Positions 43,566 through 55,935 of a DNA stretch of 64,000 nucleotides are shown one piece after another. The notes below the pieces were generated by a model. It had not been told where the DNA came from. It was given only the letters and a program-made list of their open reading frames with translations, and ran no database searches. Made by a program: the position numbers and the translations under genes. The stretch is from Forficula auricularia. Its lineage: Eukaryota; Arthropoda; Insecta; Dermaptera; Forficulidae. The stretch spans positions 3,050,921 through 3,114,920 of the forward strand of contig JALMQS010000073.1 in NCBI GenBank assembly GCA_024734495.1. Reading direction: 5' to 3'. Each line of letters begins with the position of its first letter. The first letter of the stretch is position 1.

Positions 43566-44560
43566 ATTTCCTTGTGAAATGTCTTTATGTTCGACATTAT
43601 TTTCCATCAAAAGTGTAAATAGTACAAGAAAGTGTGAATAAATAATATTACTTGTCTATTATTGTGTTTACTGATTTATATATTTATTTGTTATTATTAT
43701 TATTATTTCTCAATTTCTCAATCAATAATTTCAAACTAAATTGCTTTAATGGGGTATTATTTATTTTTTTATAGAAAACTATCGGAAGGGCGAATCTCCT
43801 TTTTACTTTACCATACAGGGTATTGTATTGTATTGTATTGTTTTTTTCCTTCTTTTTTTCAAAATATCTCAAAAACGGCTGAAACTATTTTGATTAAAAA
43901 ATTGAGCAAAACCATGGCATTTGGCTCTACTAAATAAGCTCTAATAAGTGAACATCGAAAAAATTATATTTTTCAAGATAATAATTGTTTTGACAAAATG
44001 TCTGTTAGTCTGTGCTTTACCAAATTTTTGTGGACGAGCTAGCTTAAAAATTAGTGTCAATATCAAAACCAAATTTCACACATAGTTTTGGTCCATTGAG
44101 ATTAAGAGCTGATTAGATTTTGTGATATTGACCCAAAAATTAAAGGGTGAAGGAGGGGGGCTACAAATTAAAAAATCTAGGCTGTTTGAGCAAATTCAAC
44201 AAAATTTTGTATACATAATCAGTGGGACATCAGAAGTATAAAAATGCAAAAACTAACCCCCTGCGACATGATTACAAATAATTTTAGGGCCTAGGTTGTA
44301 TGATAAAGTCAAGTGGATGGCCACATCAGAACACGTCATCTTATTTCCTTATGAAATGTATTTATGTTCGACATTATTTTCCATCAAAAGTGTAAATAAA
44401 TAATATTACTTGTCTATTATTGTGTTTACTGATTTATATATTTATTTGTTATTATTATTATTATTTCTCAATTTCTCAATCAATAATTTCAAACTAAATT
44501 GCTTTAATGGGGTATTATTTTTTTTTTTCAGAAAACTATCTGAAGAGAGAATCTTCATTT
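43553..44560 (+). repeat. Tandem duplication of family B plus flank (unit about 775 bp)
   Basis: The flank CATCAGAACACGTCATCTTA ... TTAATGGGGTATTATTT with GTTCGACATTATTTTCCATC occurs at 43553-43795 and again at 44327-44525, nearly identical. The intervening 43801-44333 is another family B copy (CTTTACCATACAGGGTATTG with a TATTG run). One family B copy and its flank were therefore duplicated in tandem after insertion. Confidence 0.75.
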
Positions 44561-45185
44561 TTTCTTTTCTTTTCGAAGATAATAATAGCAAGACAATTGA
44601 AGTATAATGTGTTTGATGATGGTCGTGTGCAGAGAGCGGGTCAAAGTGCCGGGTTTCGAATTAATTCCCCCCCCCGTGATTACCGACCGGCTACTTGGCT
44701 GGCTGGCTGGCTGGCTGGGCTCTTTTTCTTTCTCTTTACCGAAGCCGAAATCGGAAACCACACCATGACCATTGATTAGGATTCAATTGCCGGGAGACCT
44801 CGACCCTTGCCGTAATATAGGTACATGCGCACTGCGCAATGAGACCCAACGGCTATAATCATCCTCTCTAATCATACCAATTCCTTTCCTATTAAATACA
44901 TATTTTCAATTCAACTACTGTGCTCATGAATTCACTATTTCAGAGAGAATTTCTTTATGAGAAATTAATTCCGTGTTGAGGGAAACAAACGAAATTTTTC
45001 TCAGCTTACACTCACACACAAAAAAAAACAACAAAAAACATTCTCTAGAACAAATTATATTCTACCACTATTACTAATAGTACCAGGAGGATCGAGCGTT
45101 GCTAGGTAATTTAAAATAAATAATAATAATAACCATAAAAGCTGAAATGTGATCGGTTTTATTGAAATCCGACACTTAGTTGAAA
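44561..45185. promoter_or_regulatory. Single-copy segment; candidate conserved non-coding element
   Basis: Positions 44600-44870 are unique and GC-richer: GTGCCGGGTTTCGAATTAAT, a GGCT repeat (44698-44719), GAAGCCGAAATCGGAAACCA, CATGACCATTGATTAGGATT and CATGCGCACTGCGCAATGAG, the last containing an NRF1-like palindromic word. No convincing exon was found. It is a candidate regulatory region by composition only. Confidence 0.25.
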
Positions 45186-45752
45186 TCTACTCTTATAAAA
45201 CGAGCAAAAATTGTATATATATATATATATCCAATAGGGTTCACGAGCGTTGGATGAAATTCACGGATTAGGAGGGTTTTGTGTTGGACATTCGATTTGT
45301 CACGGTCTCATCTTCGGCAAAGTTGTTTTTGAAAGGTTTTTTGTTAATTGAAACAATTATTCACAGGCGGTTGTCTCAATAAAAATGTATAATTACATAT
45401 TTATTCAATTTCCTTTTAATTATTAATTGGTTTTTTTAATTTTAAATTCCACTAATAGATCGTTACAAATATTATTATATATATTAAAAGTTACCCAATT
45501 TAATTGATGATCGGGAAAGAAAGGAGAGAGGAGAGAGGGAGGAGAGAGGATACCAATCGATTTGATTGGGGAATAATGGAATTGAAATAATTATCGGAAA
45601 AGAGGTTTTTTATCTAATTAGATTTTTCCTCTTATTAAAAACAAGGACTAAAGATAAATAAGGACACTCGATGGTGGAGAAGCAATCTCCGGAATCGAAG
45701 CTAAAATACAAGGTATACATTAATTAATGTAAAATAATTGGTTTAATAAAAT

Positions 45753-45790
<38 letters not shown>

Positions 45791-46596
45791 AATTGATTGG
45801 AGGATGAGAGAATGGGATATGAGAGAGACCAATCGACTTGATTGGGGAATAATGGAATTGAAATAATTATCGGAAAAGAGGTTTTTTTATCTAATTAGAT
45901 TTTTCCTCTTATTAAAAACAAGGACTAAAGATGAATAAGGACACTCGATGGAGGAGAAGCAATCTCCGGAATCGAAGCAAAAAATACAATGTATACATTA
46001 ATTAATGTAAAATAATTGGTTTAATAAAATTAAAAAAAAAAAATTAATTGATTGATGGATTAAATTATAATTGTCGGAAAAGAGGTTTTTTGTATTTAAT
46101 TAGTTTTTTCCTCTTATAAAAAACAAGGACTAAAAGAGAGGACAGTCGATTATGGGGAAGTTATCTCCGAAGTCGAAGCTCAAATATAATGTATACATTA
46201 ATTCATGTAAAATAATTGGTTCAATAAAATTAAAAAAAAAAATTAAAAATTAAATTGATTAAAAATCGAGTTTTAAATCCCACAAATATTAAATATTAGA
46301 ATTTGACAATTCAATTAATTAAAAACTGACAAATTGTTATTTAATTAAAAAAAATAATTATACGGTATTTATTTATATGCCTAAATACACATAATCTGTG
46401 GCTCCCTAGAATTCTAGAAATGCAGAAACTGGGTGTGGGTGCTGGAGGCATATGTAGGGGGTGGGGGTTACGATAGGGGTGGAGGTGGCGGGCGGGGTGT
46501 GAGTGTGGGGTTCGAGGGGGTCCAGGGGGCGTGTACTATATATATATATACCTTTTAACTTGAAGAAAAAAGTTACCGAGCATCGCTTTGGTTTAG
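45186..46596 (+). mobile_element. Helitron-like element, long copy with three modules
   Basis: It starts TCTACTCTTATAAAACGAGC. Three 210-bp modules follow (about 45550-45765, 45835-46040, 46065-46245); the first ends in an A-run of about 34 bases (45754-45787). Then come CATAATCTGTGGCTCCC, a G-rich tract (46428-46535), ACTATATATATATATACC and AAAGTTACCGAGCATCGCTT, TGGTTTAG. The hairpin has decayed. Near full length, no protein. Confidence 0.55.
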
Positions 46597-46810
46597 TTTG
46601 AAACATTGTGCTACTAGCATAATCCGTGGTTTTTATCGAAATCGTTAGAGCCGTTTTCGAGAAACTGTTTCTTTATGAATAAATAAATATAATATATTAC
46701 CTAACCTTTAGGTATAAGTAAATTTTTCGTATTAACATTTTAATTATTTAAAATCTTGAATGTACGCTTACATTGAATGGTTTAATTTTCTAATTATTTA
46801 ATTCTGTTGG
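46597..46810. other. Short spacer between opposed Helitron-like copies
   Basis: Contains ATCGTTAGAGCCGTTTTCGA, a fragment of the Helitron-like interior. Otherwise AT-rich and unassigned. Confidence 0.35.
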
Positions 46811-47724
46811 GTTAGAAACAAGCGATGCTCGGCAACTTTTTGCTTAAAGTCAAGAGCTATATATATAGTACATGACTCCTGGACCCCCACCAACGAACCC
46901 CACACTCACATCCCGCCCGTCCCCTCCTACCCCGAAACTACCCACCCCCACCTCCATCCCTACCGTAACCTCGACACCCACACGCACACCCGCCTCCCGC
47001 CCCAAAAGGCAGTTTTTGCATTTCTAGTGACCCACAGATTATGTGTATTTAGGCATATAAATAAATACTGATAATTATTTTTTTTAATTAAATAACAATT
47101 TGTCGAGTTTTATAATTAATTAAATTGTAAAATTCTAATATTTAATATTTGTGGCATTTAAAACTCAATTTTTAATCAATTAAATGGTCTAAAACCAATT
47201 ATTTTACATTAATTTATGCATACATTGTTTTTGAGCTTCGACTCCGGAGATTACTTCTCCAGCATCGAATGTCCATGATCATCTTTTAGTCCTTGTTTTT
47301 AATAAGAGGAAAAAACTAATTAAATAATAAAACCTCTTTTCCGATAATTATTTCAATTCTATTATTCGATCCAATCAGGACCTCGGCACAAATCAATTAA
47401 ATTGTCTACTAATTGTTTAATATAAATAATAATATATTATAATGATCTATTAGTGGAATTTAAAGTTAAAAAAACCAATTAATAATTAAAAGGAAATTGA
47501 AGTAAAAATGTAAATGAACATTTTTATCGAGACAACCAACTGATGAATAATTATTTGAATTAACAAAAAAACCATCAAAAACAACTTAGCCAGAAGATGA
47601 GACCTGTGACAGATCGAATGCCCAACACAAAACCCTCCTAACCCGTGAATTTCATCCAAATCGTTAGAGCCGTTTTCGAGAAACCGATTCTATTTATACA
47701 AGAATTGCTCGTTTTATATAATAA
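46811..47724 (-). mobile_element. Helitron-like element (minus strand)
   Basis: Reversed 3' hairpin end (AAGCGATGCTCGGCAACTTT) at 46814, reversed G-rich tract (C-rich, 46875-47005), one module (about 47195-47360) and the reversed 5' end (GAATTGCTCGTTTTATATAA, 47702-47721). It faces the plus-strand copy at 45186-46596. Confidence 0.5.
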
Positions 47725-48580
47725 GGTTAATTAATTTTGCATTTGAAAACATAAAGCAACAAACAACAAAACACCTGTCGAACCATTTTTGTTTGTCTTT
47801 TTAATATTTGGCTTATTAATACAATTAGTAGTTTTTCTATAGTAGAATTTTACCAATGGCTTTAAACTCTATTTTTAATCAATTAAATAAATTAAACCAA
47901 TTATTTTACATTAATTAATATATACATTGTATTTTTGCTTCGATTCGGAGATTACTTCTCCACCATCGAGTGTCCTTATTCATCTTTAGTCCTTGTCTTT
48001 AATAAGAGGAAAAATTTAATTAGATAAAAAAACCTCTTTTCCGATAATTATTTCAATTCCATTATTCCCCAATCAAGTCGATTGGTGTAATCCTCTCCAT
48101 TCAATTCGTCAATCAATCAATTAAATTGCCCAACTTTTTTATTATATAATAATAATTATAATGATCTTATTGTGGGATATAAAATTAAAAAACTAATTAT
48201 TTATTAAAAGGCAATTGAATAAAAATATAAATATACATTTTTATCGAGACAACCACCTGTGAATAATTATTTCAATTAACAAAAAACCCATCAAAAACAA
48301 CTTAGCCGAAGATGAGACCGTGACAGATTGAATGTCCAACACAAAACCCTCCTAATCCGTGAATTTCATCCAAATCGTTAGAGCCGTTTTCGAGAAACCG
48401 ATTCTATTTATACAAGAATTGCTCGTTTTATATAATAAGATTAATTAATTTTGCATTTGAAAACATCAAGCAACAAACAAGAAAACACCTGCCGAACCAA
48501 TTTTGTTTGTCTTTTTAATATTTGGCTTATTAATACAATTAGTAGTTTTTCTATAGTAGAATTTTCTTTGGATGCGGGTT
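47165..48580. repeat. Tandem duplication of about 710 bp including Helitron 5' part and flank
   Basis: The run from the module through the reversed 5' end and on into flanking sequence (AATTTTGCATTTGAAAACAT, CAACAAACAA, AATATTTGGCTTATTAATAC, TAGTTTTTCTATAGTAGAAT) is present at 47165-47869 and again at 47870-48580. Because non-element flank is included, this is a segmental duplication and not a second insertion. The second copy extends into ATGCGGGTTACCAATGGC. Confidence 0.7.
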
Positions 48581-49122
48581 ACCAATGGCTTTTATTTGTT
48601 TGTTAATAAAATTGTTTTATTTCGCTTTGTTGTTTGAAAAACGAGTTGATTTCGAAAATAAATTATCGTAGATTTGTGTGAATGTTGTTTGTATATATAT
48701 ATGGTATATCTATGTGGTATTAAATTAAACTTTTCCTTTTTTATTATTATATTTAGTTATATCGTTCGTGTTAAAAGCTGTTATTGTTGTTGTTAGAGTT
48801 AAAAAGTTGATTTTGTTGTTGTTGTTGTTGTTGCTATAAATTTAGTCAAGACATTATAAAAAAAAAACTAGGTAAATAAATTAAAATCGAAAATAAAAAA
48901 TAAATAAAAATCCGTATCTTTAAGTATTTTAATAAAAAAAAAATAATAATTTATTATGTTTTCACATGCACGCATACACGGGGATCGTCTTCTTTAAGTA
49001 TTTCGTTATTTTCCTCTTTTCATGTTTTAATTTATCTAAAATTTTGTGATTAGAAAAGTCAAAATTTTGTGCCGCAGGCTATAGTTGAATTGGTAAGTAT
49101 ATACATTCAAAATTTGGTACCG
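48581..49122. other. AT-rich stretch without recognised gene
   Basis: A TTG repeat (48784-48834) and A-rich stretches; no open frame or repeat match recognised. Confidence 0.35.
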
Positions 49123-49715
49123 CGACATTTCAGCCCCCGACAAAATATCCCCCGACATAATATCTTCTGACAAAATATTCCCCAGTATAAGGGAGAATAC
49201 AAAAGAGATTAAGTGAGAAGCTTATAATCATAGTTTTGAATAATATAAACAGACTTTCATATTTTGGCGGCTAATTAGCCGTTTGAAAGTGCTGCTGTCT
49301 GTCGTTAGATTTTCTAGCTAACAATTTATTATTTTTACTATCTATAATATAGTATTTATCATCTATATTTACTTATTTATCGTCTATGTTTACATTACAC
49401 AATTATTGATTGTTTGTTAAAAGTGTTATTAATCATTATCGTTATTAATTATTATTATAATATTGGGCGAAAATATAGCGCCCCAAACACACCCCGCCCG
49501 ACGATTGGCTGGTTCGGTTTTCAATGTGTGTTTGATTAGAAAAAAAATGGGAGCCCGAAACACACCCCGCCCGGACTAAACTTACGGAGGTTCGGTTAAT
49601 ATATATTAACCGAACCGGAGTCGATTTGCATTACTCATAAGATTCACGAGAGGAACAGTTATTTTGTCATGAGATATTTTGTCTGAAGGATATTTTGTCG
49701 GGGGCTGAAATGTCG
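49123..49715. mobile_element. TIR element with GACAAAATATC subrepeats
   Basis: The left end CGACATTTCAGCCCCCGACA returns reversed at the right (GTCGGGGGCTGAAATGTCG). Within the ends a GACAAAATATC-type word is repeated (three times at the left, at least twice at the right). Inside are two direct copies of AACACACCCCGCCCG (49484, 49558) and a perfect 28-bp palindrome at 49589-49616 (GGTTCGGTTAATAT and its complement). Non-coding. Confidence 0.6.
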
Positions 49716-50201
49716 AGGAATCCAAAAATTTTCGTTATAATTAATTATACCGTATTTAAAATTTAACCTTTTAAATTTAAAGTTTGTTTCTTATTAAAAA
49801 TCGACATTAATGAGACACTAAATACACTATGAAAGATTTTTTGAAAAAATTGCAGTTTTCATTCCGGCACTGATTACTATTTATCCAATTAACTTTGTTT
49901 TAATTGTAGAAAATTTAATCTAAGTTTAAAAATGTATAGAATGGTCTTTGTCGAAAACGTGCTCCTTCGTGGTCAAAATGGGAAAAAATCGAAAAAAGTG
50001 CGAGTTTTTGGGTGATCCAGGGGCTGCCGAGGTCGAAAACTTGGATTTTGCGCTTGAGCCCGAATGGTTAGTCGGAGAAAAAAATCCTAAAAAATAAAAT
50101 TTGTAGAAAATTTTATGAACTTTTATTTTGAATATGAAGGTTATTTACGAAAAGTTGATAGTTTTCTAGTTATAAGCGAAAAACCGCTAAAAATGGAAAT
50201 A

Positions 50202-51391
50202 CGAGCCCCGTCCCATCTCAATTGGCCCACCAATATTTTTCTTTTTAAATAAAATTATGCTAATTCACGGTAAATTTAATTTAAATATTTATTTTTATTA
50301 TCATTTGGAACAACATTTTAAACAATTTAAAACATTGTATTGTAACATTTAAGCTTAAAATTATTTTTTAATTGTTAAAAACATATTTTTATATAAAAAA
50401 TAGATCTTCGCTTTTCACGATTTTTTTTTAAGAATCTTTGAATATGTGAAAATAATCAAGTAGGATTTGCCTTTTTCCAACAAAAGAAAGTTTGTTTTGT
50501 TTATTATTAGTAAAAATGACTCGTGGAAAAGTTGTTGATGAAAAAATTTGCTCAATTATTATCACTTTATTTAAAAAGGGAAAATCAAACTCGGAAATTG
50601 GCAATCTAGTTAATTTATCAAAGTTTACTGTCAGAAATATTATTCGAGTTTATAAAACAACGGGTACAATAGCTACAAAACCTCGATATACGTCGAAATC
50701 CAAAATATCAGATGCTGATATACGGGCATTGAAGAAGATTATTAGAAAAAACAGGCGTTCGAATATGGTGAAATATCTGTTCTTTGGAGCGATGCTGTGG
50801 GGCCAAGTGTTTCAAGATCCACGTGCAATAGAGAAGCCCTTAAGTTAGGTTTTAAAACTTACAAGGTAATTTTATTGCAACTTAGTCCATTTTTTTTTTT
50901 TTTTGTAATTTTACTAATTTCTTTTAGGCGAAAGAAAAGCCACTCTTGACATTAAAACAAAATAAAAACCGGCTTAAATGGGCTAAAAGCCACATTAATG
51001 GAATAGTGTCCCTTGGAGTTATGAGTCTCGTTTTGAAGTTTTTGTTGGGGTCAATCGAAGCAGAGTTATTCGTCAGAAAAATGAAGCTTGTTTAAAAAAG
51101 AAAGTAAAATTTCCTGCTTCAGTTATGGTATGGGGTTCAATGTCTGCTAGAGGCGTTTGAAAACTTCACTTCATTGATGGAATTGTAAACACCAATAAAT
51201 AGTTAGAGATTTTGAAAAAATCGTTACTTCCAACAATGGCTTTAAAATAAAACAATGGTTTTAAATTGTTTAAAATGTTGTTCCAAATGATAGTAAAAAT
51301 AAATATTTAAATTAAATTTACCGTGAATTAGCATAATTTTATTTAAAAAGAAAAAAATATTGGTGGGCCAATTGAGATGGGACAGGTTTCG
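50202..51391 (+). mobile_element. Tc1-type transposon
   Basis: Long terminal inverted repeats of about 135 bp begin CGARMCCYGTCCCATCTCAA and continue TTGGCCCACCAATATTTT. TA stands immediately outside both ends (50200-50201, 51392-51393). At 1190 bp it is somewhat short for a Tc1 element with long repeats, agreeing with the missing 3' half of the transposase gene. Confidence 0.85.
50516..51238 (+). pseudogene. Tc1 transposase pseudogene with an intron
   Basis: Exon 1 starts MTRGKVVDEKICSIIITLFK and contains the two-part helix-turn-helix DNA-binding region (SNSEIGNLVNLSKFTVRNII). A frameshift near 50775 is needed to continue as GPSVSRSTCNREALKLGFKT to YK. A 62-bp GT-AG intron (50866-50927: GGTAATTTTATTG ... 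TTTCTTTTAGG) joins in phase 0 to AKEKPLLTLKQNKNRLKWAK. Then SYESRFEVFVGVNRSRVIRQ, KFPASVMVWGSMSARG and FIDGIVNTNK follow with two stops. The first catalytic Asp of the family's SDES motif reads Tyr (SYES). The second and third catalytic residues are deleted, with the frame running into the right repeat. Dead copy. Confidence 0.85.
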
Positions 51392-51393
51392 TA

Positions 51394-52188
51394 TTCACCT
51401 TTTTTTGCATTTTATACAATGTTGCCTTACGAAATTTTGGTTGAAGACCTCAGATTTGGATTCAGCGCCCACATATATATGCAAAAATCAGAACTATCCT
51501 AAAACTTTCTTGATAAAAATACAATTTAAATGGACTAATGTTGCGTTGGCGAAGGAGAAAATAAATCCGGCGCAGGTGTAAGTAGGGTAATGAGTGTAAT
51601 GGGTCACGTCGCGCTTTAATTCTCCAGAGAGTTCGATGCCAACCAGCAGGTGCAAAAGACCCCACGACTCCAGGCAGCCAGTGCTGGACAAGGAAAACCA
51701 GACAGAGAGAAGGAATCGAAATCTTTTTCTAATATTCATTGTGCTATTAATCGTCCAGATTACAGAGTGGATTAGACGGCTTTTTAGAAGGGGGGGGGGG
51801 TCCAGCATTAACAAGAGTTGGAGGAAAAAATGAAATCTCTCTCTATCTTTTTCTTATGGGAGATAAATAAATTATTGTGTCAAAAGTTGCCACAATTCAC
51901 TAGTTTTTTTTTTTTTTTTATTCAATCCCTTAACTCACTCTTTTCTAACTCATATTCTTCTTCTTCTCTTTGATATGCACGTAAGCTTAAAAAAATAACA
52001 CAGTGAGAAAGATAGAAGAGAAAATTGAAAACTGGTTTTAACTTGGGTGAAATAAAAAAATAAATGTTCATTGTTTATGTGTGAAGAATAAAAGAATAAA
52101 ATAAGCCGGTTAGCCAAGTGGGGGACCATGGCCAGTTTAAAATATGGGGGCAGTGCTGCCGCGAGCTTTTATTTGAATGTACTATGCA
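51394..52188. other. Unique segment, GC-richer in part
   Basis: 51560-51800 is GC-richer (GTGCAAAAGACCCCACGACT, CAGCCAGTGCTGGACAAGG) with a G-run at 51791-51800. Open frames exist on both strands but none shows a family signature or splice context. A T-run lies at 51905-51919. Confidence 0.3.
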
Positions 52189-53099
52189 TTTTTAACCGAC
52201 TTCAAAAAAGGAGGAGGTTCTCAATTCGACTGATTTTTTTGTGTCTATGTTAACTCATATCTTCACCAATTGTGAACCGATTTTGATGATTTTTTTCATT
52301 GCGTTCAGTATAGTTTCCGATTGGTCCCATTTTTTTCATTGACCTTTTTTGTTATGTTTGTTCTTGTTAATGAACCGATTTTAATTATTCTTTCTGCGTT
52401 ATGATCAGTATAGCTACAGGATAGTCAAGATATCTATTTATTTATTTTAGGTATGTTCAGCGAGAACTTTATGCCACGTGGACCGATTTCGATGATTCTT
52501 TTCTGTGGAAAGGGGCTACCTTAGGGGTGGTCGTATATTAATTTGGTCAAGTTCTGATGATATGATCAATGATAAAATAACGTACATCTCCAATTCTTAT
52601 CAGCAAATAATCGAAATTATAATAAATAAAATCTTTTATAAAAAACAATCTTAAAACATTCATTTAAAACCCGCAAACGTTTCGAGAGAATTTCTATATT
52701 TATCATTTTTTTGATTCATTCCCTCAACGCTTTCTCTTACGAGATGCATACAAAATATTATATTAAGTCACTATTAATAACATCACTAAAAAAGAAAAAT
52801 AAAAATAATTTTTATAAAAAAAAAACCGACTTCAAAAAAATTAAATGCAACAAATAAAATAATAAAAACTCAAAAAATAAAATAAAATGCACTAAAAGGT
52901 ATAAAATTATCTTATTTCGTTACAACTAAACGATGAAATTGTTCCATGAAATCAGTTTTTGAAGTCGGTGCCAAACATATACATTTTATGAATCGAACTC
53001 GATTGATCTTACTTAGTACGATTGGCGGGCAAGCTGGCTTATATAGTTTGTTTGGCACCGACTTCAAAAAGTGATTCATGTTAATATTTCAGTAGTTTA
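52189..53099. repeat. Family A element, left two thirds
   Basis: The terminal box TTTTTAACCGACTTCAAAAA then GGAGGAGGTTCTCAATTC, the interior AAACCGACTTCAAAAAAAT and the central GAAGTCGGTGCCAAACAT are present. The copy breaks off at ATATTTCAGTAGTTT, where a Helitron-like 5' end (CTTATCATATTAAACGAGC) begins. The open stretch contains TATTTATTTATTTTAGGTAT, an insertion relative to the copy at 12866. Confidence 0.65.
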
Positions 53100-53374
53100 A
53101 TCTTATCATATTAAACGAGCAAAGTTTGTATATATACAGGATGCATAGGAAAGTCCTTTAACCTGAAAATACTTGCGAACGGAGAGTGCTACAGCCACGC
53201 AAGTGAGGTAACTGTATAGTAAAAGCGACTATACCCGACCTAATGCAAACGACACCAGCGCCCCTAGTGGCGAAATGTGGAAGTAAACCATTGCAAATCG
53301 AAAACGAAAAGAGATAGAGCAAAATTTCCAACTAGAAAGTTTTAGAGCATCAATTAATTAGTACATATATAGTG

Positions 53375-53400
<26 letters not shown>
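53100..53400. other. Helitron-like 5' stub and unassigned GC-richer segment
   Basis: After the 25-bp stub there is CAGGATGCATAGGAAAGTCC then TTTAACCTGAAAA, followed by unique sequence with CCAGCGCCCCTAGTGGCGAA. The AGGAAAGTCC word resembles some mariner-type ends, but no partner end was found. An AT run closes the segment (53378-53400). Confidence 0.3.
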
Positions 53401-53405
<5 letters not shown>

Positions 53406-55870
53406 TTTTTTATTTTTAAGCCTTTATTGGTTCAAATTACATTTTACATTTAACATTGTATATACATTTTAATTATTTACTATCCTTATTATTACAATCA
53501 TAATTTTTATTTTTTAACTATAATAAAATACATTTGTTTTCATTTTTAATTTAAACTATGTACAAGTTATAAAGGAACCAGGCCCCGAGGAGCGCATAGG
53601 CCTCTCCATGGTCTTCCAAGTGTCTCTGTTTCTTGCCACTCTCATCCATTCGACTCCGGTCACTCTCCACTAGTTCGTCATTCCACTCTTCTTGCGGTGG
53701 TCTTCCTCGCGATCTTTTCCTGTCTAGAGGACACCGCTCAGTTAAATTTTTGGCCATCTTTCATCCTTCATTCTAGCAATATGCCCCGCCCATCTCCATT
53801 TACTTTTTCTTAAGTCAATGCTAATATTTCTCATTTTTGTAATTCTATATAGATCTTCTATTTTATGTCTGTCTATTTTTCTGCAGCCAAGGATACTTCG
53901 GATCATATTTCTTTGGGCTATCTCGAGTTTTTGTACCGTTAATTCAGTAGGCGACCATGTTTGACTTCCATATAGTAATGTAGGAAATACACATGTTTTT
54001 AGAGTTTTGATCTTTGTGTCCAGTTTAATTTGCTTATTTTTTAATATGAATTTTAAAGACCAGAACTTGTTCCAGGCTAATCCTATTCTTCTGTTAACTT
54101 CATGTTTGGTCTTCTCTTTAAAAGATAGTTTTTGTCCCAGGTATATGATGTTTTTTTTTGCAAACAATAGGTGGTTTGCTTGCCTCGTATTCAATATCTT
54201 TCTGTATAGCATTTGTTAATATAAAAGATTTGTTGTTATTTATTCTTAAGCCTATATTTTCACTTGCTTTGTTCATATCTTTAATCATTATTACCATATC
54301 ATCTAGTGATGTTGCTATCAGAACGATATCATCCGCAAATCTTAAATTGTTGATATATTTTCCATTAACCCTTAGACCACTTTATTTTCCCAGTTCAGAT
54401 TGCGAAACATTTCTTCTCAGAGCACAATTAAACAAGGCCGGTGATAGTGGTTCGCGCTCATCTAACACCTCGCTTGACAGGGGAAGAACTGCCCAGGTTC
54501 TTCTAGGACAATTCTCGCTTGAAGCGCTTTATAGATGTTTTAATTAATTCAATGTATGTTGGATCTACACCTTGAGATTTCAGTGACTTGGGAATATATA
54601 TTCTTGGTGGACAGAATCAAATGCTTTTTCGAAATCTATAAAAGCCAAATGAGATATCAAGTTTGTATTCATTTGCTTTTTCGATGATAATGTTAATTGA
54701 ATGCAGGTGCTCACAAGTTGAGTATCCTTTTCACGAATCCGGCTTGTTCTGGTGGTTGTGATTCGTCTAGTATCTTTTCCAATCTATTATTTATTAGTTT
54801 CATAAAAAATTTTTCCTATGTTAGATCGTTAAAGTTACTAGGTCTATAATTTTTTGATATCATAGAGGATCACCTTTTTTAAATATAATAATTATATTAG
54901 AATATTTCCATTGTGATGGGAATTATTTGGGTATTTAATATATTATTAAATAATTTCGATTAATGGACTTTTAATAATTTCAATAGAAAATTTTAGTATT
55001 TCGTTTTTTATACCATCCAGCCCTGACATTTTTTTCTGTTTTTAAATTTTTTATTATTTTTACTACTTCGCCTTCCAAGAATTCTGGCATTTTTTGATTT
55101 TGGATATTTTGATCTTTTAATTCTATAGAGGATTCTGATTTATTATATAATTTTTCATAGTAATTGGTTGCTATTTTATTAATTAATGAACGATTATATT
55201 GAGGTTTTTTGTCTTTATCTAATAGGAATGGAATCATTGATTTATCAGAGGAAATATTCTTTTTAATTTTTTTAATTGAAGTGTGTGGTTCTATTAATAA
55301 TTTTATTATATTATCAATATAATCTTTTAGATCTTTTTATATGGTATTTAACTAGTTTACATAATATATTGTGCTCAATTCTATTTTTTATACAATTTCT
55401 CTCTGTTTTTAACTTATTCCTTTCCTTTATTAAATTTTTAGTGTGTTCGGTCAGTCTTGGTATAGATTTACATTTAATTAATGAATCTGATTGCAGCATG
55501 AATAAATTTTTTTCAAAATTGTCGTATTGGGTTTGAATTTCTTTATTTTCAGTGAGGTCAATTTCTTTAATATCACATTCGAACTTTGTAATCATATCGG
55601 TTTGTATATTTTGAAAATTAAATATAGTATTTTTATTCCAATCTGGATTTGGTCTTTTGATAATTATGTTTATGGGAACTTCAATTTTTATCAATCGATG
55701 ATCTGTATAGAACGTGAAGTTATTCACCACTTCAAATCTCAAAATCAGATTTAAATGAGGAGCTAAGATGAAATCAATTTCGTTTTTTATATATTCCGTT
55801 TGGGGCTATCCAAGTCCATTTTCTACCTTTTCTTTTTTTATAAAATGTATTTATTATTTTTAAATTGTTT
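53401..55870 (-). pseudogene. Degenerate RTE-type LINE (endonuclease C-terminus, RT, C-terminal region)
   Basis: On the minus strand from 55850 downward: WTWIAPNGIYKNEIDFILA with TDHRLIKIEVP, the end of an APE-type endonuclease with its conserved DHR; a linker; LEGEVVKIIKNLKTEKN; PPEQAGFVKR; AFIDFEKAFDSVHQE (RT motif A, about 54608-54652); NLRFADDIVLIATSLDD (RT motif with FADD, about 54300-54350); TLLYGSQTWSPTELTV; and KWRWAGHIARMKDERW, RKRSRGRPPQEEWNDE. Several frameshifts and stops break the frame. The AT-rich 3' end is at about 53401. At 2.47 kb it lacks only the N-terminal endonuclease part. Confidence 0.85.
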
Positions 55871-55885
55871 TCCTGGAATATTCAT

Positions 55886-55935
<50 letters not shown>

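Noticed and set aside
45186..46596. Autonomous Helitron with Rep/helicase
   Set aside because: No frame resembling a Rep or helicase domain occurs in any of the copies; all are non-autonomous.
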